DNA from: Chromera velia
Taxonomy: Eukaryota; Sar; Chromeraceae
Direction: 5' to 3'
Assembly (NCBI GenBank): GCA_018398765.1
Contig: JAHBMJ010000510.1
Location: forward strand, 93,365 to 126,831
DNA length: 33,467 nucleotides
Shown here: in pieces, positions 33,015-33,467 of the stretch
Layout: each line of letters begins with the position of its first letter
Position numbering within the stretch: position 1 is the stretch's first letter
Program-made: the position numbers and the translations under genes
The notes under the pieces: model-generated
The model's input: the letters and a program-made list of their open reading frames with translations, nothing else
What the model was told of the DNA's origin: nothing
Database searches by the model: none

Positions 33015-33467
33015 TCAGGACTCCTGCTCTGACGGTGAGTCATACGTGGACCCATTGTTTGCGCGCTCGCTGTGGGGTGAAAGGGAAGGGGCGGATCCAG
33101 GTGTGATGGGGGATGGGAGCTCCCCCTCCATCCCTTCTTGGGAGTGTGGGTCTTGATGTTGTTGGTCTGTAGAGACCGGGATGGGGGCGGGAGCTGGAAC
33201 GGGTTCGGCAAGGGCGGCTGCACTGGAACTGGAACTGTTCTCATCTATTCTGTGCAATCTTCTTGACTTTCCTGGTGACGATCTTCTCCAAGGGGGTTGT
33301 TGCGGGGGGGCGGGCGGGAGGGGGGGAGGAGGGGGTTCCGAAGAAGATGAAGCAACCGAAATGGCTGAAGGAGATGAAGATATCGAAACGGCTGGAGGGT
33401 GGGCTGGGAGGTGGGCTGGAGGTTCTGCGTTTACTGCTGGGATTGCTGAGGAGGAGGAGGAGGAGGA
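33015..33467 (-). CDS. Partial Ser/Pro-rich disordered protein segment, open to the window edge
   Basis: On the minus strand one frame is open from the edge (33467) to TGA at 33015-33017, 150 codons. It is very rich in Ser, Pro, Ala and Glu, with a poly-Ser run at the edge and a proline-rich stretch near 33295-33335 (G-runs on the plus strand), then WRRSSPGKSRRLHR. This is typical of a disordered linker. It is probably an inner exon or the 3' part of a gene beginning beyond the window. An overlapping frame (33244 down to 32696) also contains protein-like sequence (SPEEREEVLEKVQATEHRR), so the true exon boundary cannot be fixed by eye. Confidence 0.4.
   Translation of the reverse strand, partial: SSSSSSSAIPAVNAEPPAHLPAHPPAVSISSSPSAISVASSSSEPPPPPLPPAPPQQPPWRRSSPGKSRRLHRIDENSSSSSAAALAEPVPAPAPIPVSTDQQHQDPHSQEGMEGELPSPITPGSAPSLSPHSERANNGSTYDSPSEQES

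Noticed and set aside
1-33467. tRNA, rRNA, CRISPR arrays, bacterial operons or riboswitches
   Set aside because: None recognised by eye; the spliced gene structure makes prokaryotic features unlikely. A tRNAscan or Rfam search would settle RNA genes.

Overview
This is nuclear DNA from a eukaryotic microbe. The genes are densely spliced: every accepted intron but one is GT...AG, and many acceptors read (t/c)tgcag. Introns are mostly 110-380 bp, exons are GC-rich, and genes are separated by AT-rich spacers carrying tetranucleotide repeats. The octamer TGCATGCA (an ApiAP2-type site in apicomplexans) recurs upstream of the gene starts. Together with the gene style this suggests an alveolate alga, most likely a chromerid such as Chromera. 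That assignment is inference; no database search was possible.

Layout. (1) 1-1706: non-coding, with an AT-rich block. (2) 1707-15407 (+): about 21 exons whose splice phases all agree. The first part (1707-5739) is a kinesin-3-like motor domain followed by an FHA-like domain. The second part (6692-15407) is a leucine-rich repeat, Roc GTPase and COR protein (ROCO family). The two parts can be spliced into a single frame of about 2568 residues, so this may be one kinesin-FHA-LRR-Roc-COR protein. A two-gene reading (stop at 5749-5751, new start near 6698) is also possible. The kinesin motor keeps its fold signature but has lost the key residues of its P-loop, switch I and switch II. (3) 15408-17657: a possible decayed 3' extension of the ROCO frame, then an AT-rich spacer. 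(4) 17658-24953 (+): an F-box protein with ankyrin-like repeats and a long disordered tail, 11 exons, about 1384 residues. (5) 24954-26940: an AT-rich spacer containing a 649-bp foldback (MITE-like) element with 116-bp terminal inverted repeats. (6) 29150-26941 (-): a two-exon secreted protein of 648 residues with a Cys-rich N-terminal segment and a BPI/LBP-like (TULIP) two-domain body. (7) 29151-30487: promoter region and AT-rich spacer. (8) 30488-33467: signs of a partial minus-strand gene (a Ser/Pro-rich segment running off the window edge, plus candidate exons including a Myb/trihelix-like one), interrupted by microsatellites and a tandem repeat.

The genes do not form an obvious pathway. 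The strongest candidates for something new are the possible pseudo-kinesin/ROCO fusion, the TGCATGCA clusters shared by the gene promoters, and the foldback element.
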